From Rhodococcus rhodochrous (GTDB lineage Bacteria; Actinomycetota; Actinomycetes; Mycobacteriales; Mycobacteriaceae), in assembly GCF_900187265.1 (NCBI RefSeq), contig NZ_LT906450.1, forward strand, positions 4,331,444-4,395,443: a stretch of 64,000 bases of DNA, read 5' to 3'. The position numbers and the translations under genes are program-made. The notes beneath the pieces are model-generated. The model ran no database searches and was not told the origin of the DNA. It saw only the letters and a program-made list of their open reading frames with translations. Numbering within the stretch: position 1 is the first letter of the stretch; each line of letters starts with the position of its first letter. This document shows, piece by piece, positions 61,301 to 64,000 of this stretch.

Positions 61301-64000
61301 GCGCACATCGGCGGGCACCGTGAAGTCGACGCTGCGTGCACCGGTTTCGGTTCCGGTGGCGTCGGCGGGCAGTTCGGTGAGGGTGAGTCCGTCGAGGGCG
61401 CGCCGCCAGTGCTCGAGGTCGCGTTCGGGGATGCCGCGTTCGGCTTCCCACAGGGCGTAGTCGGCGTACTGCAGCGGCAGCGGTTCCCACTGCGGGGCCG
61501 CACCGTTCACGCGGGCGAGATAGGCGATGGTGAGGTCGCGCAGCAGCGGCTTCAACGACGTGCCGTCGGCGATCGAATGGTCGACGTCGAGGTGCAGCAC
61601 GTGCTGGTCGGGGCCGGTGCGTTCGAGTCGCACGCGCCACCGGTCGCTGCGCGGCGCCTCGTGGACCTGCTGGTACACGCCGTCGCCGTCGACGATGTAG
61701 TCGGTGCGCAGGATCTCGTGGCGCAGCGCGACGTCGCCGAGGGCGGCCTGCAGGGCACCGAGGTCGAGCGGTCCGCTCAGGTTGACCTCGCTGCGCAGCC
61801 GGTAGGCATCGGGGGCGAGCGAACTCAGTCCCCACAGACGACGCTGGGCGCGGCTGAGCGGAATCCGTTCCGGGCGCGGCGACACGGCGACGGGTCCGGC
61901 GTCGGTGTCGAAACCACCGGCGTCGAGGGCGGCGGCGAGCGCGTCGACGGTGGGGTTCGCGAATACCGTGCGCAGCGGCACGTCGGTGCCGGTCTCGTCG
62001 CGCAGGCGTCCGACGAGGACGGTGGCGAGCAGCGAGTTGCCGCCGACGGCGAAGAAGTCGTCGGTGCGTCCCACCGCGGTGCCGTCGCCGAGGACGTCGC
62101 CGATGATGCGGGCGACGAGCGCTTCGGTCTCGGTGCGCGGTTGGCTGCCTTCGCCGGCGGCGGGTTCGGGCAGTGCGGTGGCATCGACCTTGCCGTGGGA
62201 GGTGAGCGGGATCGCGGCCAGCGGCACGATCGCGGTGGGCACGAGGTGCGCGGGCAGAACGGTGCGCAGCTGGGCTCGCAGGTCTGTGTCGTCCAGGTTG
62301 TTGCCGTCGAGGTTCTCACCGGTGACGTAGGAGACGAGACGACCGCTGCGCACGAGCGTCACGGCCCGGTCGACGCCGTCGAGCGCGGTGAGGGCGGTAT
62401 CGATCTCGCCGGGTTCGATGCGCACACCGCGCAACTTGATCTGGTTGTCGCTGCGGCCGACGAATTCGAGGGCACCGGCACGGGTCCAGCGCACGAGGTC
62501 GCCGGTGCGGTAGCGGCGGCCGTCGGGTCCGGCGACGAACCGCGCTGCGGTGCGCGCGGCGGCGTCGCGGTAGCCCGAGGCGAGTCGCGGTCCGGAGACG
62601 TAGAGTTCGCCGACCACCCCGGTGGGCACGGGACGCAGCCGCTCGTCGAGGACCTCGACGGTGACGCCGCGAACCGGGGTGCCGATGACGATGTCGTCGC
62701 CGGGTCGCAAGGGCTGCGAGTTGGTGACGAACATCGTGGCCTCGGCCGGGCCGTAGCTGTTGACGAGGGTGCGCCCGTCTCCCCAGCGGTCGACGATCTC
62801 GCGGGTGAGCCGATCGCCGCCGAGCACGAGGGTGCGCAGGGCCGGCAGGTCGCGCACCGGCACGGTCGCGAGCGTCGACGGTGTCATCACCGCGTGGGTG
62901 ATCCCGGCGCTGTCGAGCAGGTCGCCGAGGGCGGCGCCGCCGTAACTGTCGGCGTCGGCCACCACGAGCGTCGCGCCGGAGATGCCGGCGGTGAGCATCT
63001 CGAGCATCGCGGCGTCGAACGACGGTGCCGCGACGTGCAGGACGCGATCGCCCGGGAAGGCGGCGAGGTATTCGCCGATGTCCTCGGCGAACGCGCTCGC
63101 GGCGCGCTGGGTGACGGTGACGGCCTTGGGGTGTCCGGTGGTGCCGGAGGTGAAGACGAAGTAGGCGGGCGCGTCGGGTGCGGCATCGACGACGTCGGCG
63201 AGCGGCTCCTCGTCGTCCGAGGTCACTTCGAGCCACCGCACGGTCGCCGGAAGTGTCGGCGCTTCACCGACTCCCACGCGCACGTCGGCGAGCATCTCGG
63301 CCAGGCGCGCGGTGGGGGCGGCGGGGTCGACGAGCATCGGTGCGGCACCGGCGGCGATGATGCCCCACACGGCGAGCACGGATTCGAGCGAGCGCGGGTA
63401 GGCGCACGCGACCGGATCGCCCGGGCGCACTCCGGCGAGCTGGAGGCGCGCGGCGAGAGCGTCGGCGTAGTACAGCAGTTCGGGATACGACAGTTCGCGG
63501 TCGCCGTCCACGATCGCGAGTTCCTCGCCACCGGCGGCCGCACCCTGCGCGAGCCACTGCCGCAGCGACCGGGATGCACCCGGTGTGGCGCCGACGGTGG
63601 GTAAATCGACGTCGCCGTGCAGGTCGATCTCACCGACCCGCACGTCCGGATCGGCTGCGGCCGCGCTGAGGATCGCACGCAGACGGTCGGCGTAGGCGGC
63701 GACGGTGTCGGCGTCGTACAGGTCTGTGCTGTAGAAGAATTCGAGGTCGATGCCGTCCTGCTGTTCGGTGACGGTGACCTGCACGTCGACGTTGACCGTC
63801 TCGGTGTCGACGGGTGCGGCGGTGACGTTGAGCCCCGGCAACGCGAAGGTCGACGCGACGGGTCGTGCCTGCGACAGCGCCACCTGGAACAGCGGATGGC
63901 GCGCTTCGCTGCGGGCGGGCTGCAGCTTCTCGACGAGCGTCTCGAACGGTGCGTCGGGGTTGCTGTAGGCGGCGAGGTCGCGGCGGTGCACCTGCGCGAG
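55307..64000 (-). CDS. Non-ribosomal peptide synthetase, last three modules plus thioesterase (5' end outside window)
   Basis: More than 2,895 residues, reading leftward from the window edge, where the frame is still open. Domain order: end of a C domain (to about 63600), A1 (about 63560-62130), T1 (GGNSLLA near 62035), C2 (61860-60700), A2 (60650-59420), T2 (GGDSLSA near 59270), C3 (59090-57820), A3 (57780-56360), T3 (GGSSIAA near 56200), thioesterase (56040-55330; GWSVGG near 55810). All three A domains keep the FDAA motif with the alpha-amino-binding Asp, so amino-acid substrates are expected; I do not predict which. C3 has HHIAFDG; C2 has the variant DHSIADG. No epimerase or methyltransferase domain is seen. 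The product is released by the thioesterase. The stop codon overlaps the kinase start codon. Confidence 0.93.
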   Translation of the reverse strand, partial: LAQVHRRDLAAYSNPDAPFETLVEKLQPARSEARHPLFQVALSQARPVASTFALPGLNVTAAPVDTETVNVDVQVTVTEQQDGIDLEFFYSTDLYDADTVAAYADRLRAILSAAAADPDVRVGEIDLHGDVDLPTVGATPGASRSLRQWLAQGAAAGGEELAIVDGDRELSYPELLYYADALAARLQLAGVRPGDPVACAYPRSLESVLAVWGIIAAGAAPMLVDPAAPTARLAEMLADVRVGVGEAPTLPATVRWLEVTSDDEEPLADVVDAAPDAPAYFVFTSGTTGHPKAVTVTQRAASAFAEDIGEYLAAFPGDRVLHVAAPSFDAAMLEMLTAGISGATLVVADADSYGGAALGDLLDSAGITHAVMTPSTLATVPVRDLPALRTLVLGGDRLTREIVDRWGDGRTLVNSYGPAEATMFVTNSQPLRPGDDIVIGTPVRGVTVEVLDERLRPVPTGVVGELYVSGPRLASGYRDAAARTAARFVAGPDGRRYRTGDLVRWTRAGALEFVGRSDNQIKLRGVRIEPGEIDTALTALDGVDRAVTLVRSGRLVSYVTGENLDGNNLDDTDLRAQLRTVLPAHLVPTAIVPLAAIPLTSHGKVDATALPEPAAGEGSQPRTETEALVARIIGDVLGDGTAVGRTDDFFAVGGNSLLATVLVGRLRDETGTDVPLRTVFANPTVDALAAALDAGGFDTDAGPVAVSPRPERIPLSRAQRRLWGLSSLAPDAYRLRSEVNLSGPLDLGALQAALGDVALRHEILRTDYIVDGDGVYQQVHEAPRSDRWRVRLERTGPDQHVLHLDVDHSIADGTSLKPLLRDLTIAYLARVNGAAPQWEPLPLQYADYALWEAERGIPERDLEHWRRALDGLTLTELPADATGTETGARSVDFTVPADVREALADLARAHGATEFMVLHAALSVLLARLGGSDDIAVAAVVGGRRWAQLEDLVGPFLDTLVLRARVAPDMSFAGLLGQVRDFDVAAFDHVAVPYEQLLSERQSGAPQVALALQDFGIDPISLGELTVEAREVLDDTPKFDLQFTLAPRPAGYAGTLVFDAARFAGRTAELLVTRFVALLGNLASAPDTTIGEMAVDAPAAALDGGEPAPTRTLAEMLRATAAAHPDREALRGDGKSLTYRELDEQSDALADELRADGARDGRIVRIDAPRSVDYIRTLWAITKTGAAFTHSRQAGETCLPGTAYVVSTSGSTGTPKRVAVTHRGLAPLAAEAAERYRVEPGDRVLHGYSPEFDAALLELLLAHTTGATLVVAPPDVYAGQDLHRYLAEQRITHYLSTPTVLGTLDPEGLPDLKVVASGGESLSPSLAARWADGRVMLDAYGPTEATIVATLVDIEPGTRPSIGKPVPGTVAHVLDARLRPVPAGAVGELYLAGEGLAAGYLDDPARTAERFVAAPGGARMYRTGDRVHRRVDDTLGYLGRTDRQLKVRGVRIEPGELEATLLAQSGIRQAAVVAVSGTLVAFAAGPDLSADDITARLALVVPPHRMPTRVHALAQLPLTPNGKLDVAALELHDAAALDDDEALDRPLTDAEDLVVTVAEDVLGARPAAHRGFFTAGGDSLSAVVFAARLSEAFGTDVPVREVLAAPTLAALAARIESGDDQRVALRHYDDDTLAPIAPAQRRLGIVARAETGTAGYLVPVVLTLSGNLDVDALTAAVSDVVDRHRVLRTAFTDDVQVPVDPPVLEHSAPEDVAAAVTATITTPFDITTQAPMRIRLFDVEPGRWVLAAAVHHIAFDGASVGPLLTDLAVAYAARRGGEAPVFESLPVTYGDYARWQHELLGDVTDPSSLAARQLDYWATTLAGIPDGPLPLPADRPRPAQPTHRGAQIVSTLDAETHRRLRDVARSHDVTVFMLVHAVLAAMLARRSGRTDIAVGTAIAGRPDARLDRLVGMFVGTVVLRTAVDPSRPFTDLLRDVRATDLGALAHADVPFDEVVARLAPRRDPSYSPLFQVLLTHRVEAGEVLPQLPDVQIAETDAGEPAAQFDVVVELVEHEAGLDLRLVYATDLFDDTTGDAMLTDLVAMLAAALAEPDRAVGDLAVPVHAPLSAPAVAPRTLPEILETAVEQHRGRIAVRSGTVAWTYGGLDARADEIASVLASHGVRRGDLVAIAVPRSEYWPLAVWAITKLGAAWVSVDLTQPDARSAAILADSGARIGLTVGYREFGHVMWLDLTADRSIDFDAVEPPRPAVTSGDLAYTIYTSGTTGTPKGVDVTHRGLAALLDVQTDLLDLGPESRVLQVASHTFDAAVFELLSAHAHGGALVIAPDHTFAGEPLQELIVDERVTHLNLTPTVLGTLDPEALEPTTIVAAGETLPGALVGRWSRHRIVNGYGPTEFTVAVSYSAPLMGDDKPSIGTPVAGATAYVLDSRLHPVPRGTVGELYVTGDSTARGYRYESGLTATRFVANPFDDGGSRLYRTGDLVRIQPNGVLDYVARIDDQVKIHGIRIEPAEVDAALLSRPGVAAAVTVPHPGRAGDTVLVSYIQPETGTAPDMAALRRALVADLPRHLRPASITVVDALPLTVSGKVDRAALPAPDTAVDEPYVAPQGRIAQTVAAVFARHLDLPVDEISADRSFFDLGGSSIAAVTVAGELRDALGADVPVEWLFTSTDLAALADRIEHGRSDDDRDPLGSIVEIAGRGDERPPLFCVHPISGLAWMYAGLAPHLDGRTVYGLQATGFDDIPDSIGELAARYVAEIRKVRPDGPYHLLGWSVGGTIAHEMAVQLREHGEQVGAVVLLDTLTPETVPAEPHPAAENVPDIAGLPEELVAEVRRRTDAAAQAVEDAVRRHTLGEYDGDIVLVVAAPDLDRHPDLAATWQRYVRGLVVEHPVPFTHSELADPDAVRAIGPVLDSVLERHDDPHTAPTGCARSVTATRETP

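Noticed and set aside
55361-63604. Very long open frames (over 1,000 codons) opposite the NRPS
   Set aside because: Antisense frames produced by high GC; NRPS domains on the other strand are unambiguous.

Overview
The window is GC-rich actinobacterial DNA, most probably from Rhodococcus (R. rhodochrous / R. pyridinivorans group). I base this on the mycobacterial-type gene order dnaK-grpE-dnaJ-hspR, an iniBAC-type dynamin operon, mycofactocin-type SDR enzymes, an AlkB alkane hydroxylase, and a Baeyer-Villiger monooxygenase that, from memory, matches the characterised 549-residue steroid (progesterone) monooxygenase of R. rhodochrous. No rRNA, tRNA or CRISPR array was seen. All family assignments were made by eye, without database searches.

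Region 1 (0-25 kb) is a steroid catabolism island. It encodes two HSL-type esterases, two FAD-dependent dehydrogenases (one a 3-ketosteroid delta1-dehydrogenase with Tyr487/Gly491), a ketosteroid isomerase, a flavin reductase, two luciferase-like monooxygenases, the steroid Baeyer-Villiger monooxygenase, three short-chain dehydrogenases, a KshA-type Rieske oxygenase, an HsaA-type monooxygenase, an HsaC-type extradiol dioxygenase, two closely related IclR regulators and a PadR regulator. Together these suggest pregnane processing: 3beta-hydroxyl oxidation and isomerisation, oxygen insertion at the C17 acetyl group, ester cleavage, 17-oxidation, then ring A/B opening. HsaD, KshB and the mycofactocin biosynthesis genes are not in the window. 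At least seven promoters here share a 17-bp palindrome, consensus CTCCCGY-N3-RCGGGAG, centred 37-39 nt from a TANNNT -10 hexamer. I know of no described regulator for it, and this is the most interesting regulatory signal in the window. The hspR-dnaJ-grpE-dnaK operon (10.8-14.9 kb), with two HspR (HAIR) operators, sits inside the island.

Region 2 (25-38 kb) starts with a TipA-type MerR regulator with a textbook 19-bp-spacer promoter. Next come iniB-iniA-iniC-like genes, read leftward. Divergent from them is an operon of an Hsp70-like membrane protein, an IniR-type ATPase/LuxR regulator and a second, degenerate Hsp70-like membrane protein. Region 3 (37.7-53 kb) holds two secreted trypsin-like proteases, a possible 30-residue hydrophobic peptide, a secreted protein, a large membrane Fe-S oxidoreductase with a repeat tail, an IS5-type element that cuts a DUF559 gene, alkB without rubredoxin, a cold-shock protein, an AspC/AlaA-type aminotransferase, a YibE/F protein and a third Hsp70-like membrane protein. 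The order aspC / Fe-S oxidoreductase / iniR / iniBAC / dnaK operon resembles M. tuberculosis Rv0337c-Rv0353, so the steroid genes look like an insertion around a conserved locus.

Region 4 (53-64 kb) has a low-molecular-weight tyrosine phosphatase tail-to-tail with a Wzz/BY-kinase-like protein. The kinase start codon overlaps the stop codon of a large non-ribosomal peptide synthetase. The NRPS runs off the right edge and contains the end of a C domain, then A-T-C-A-T-C-A-T-TE.
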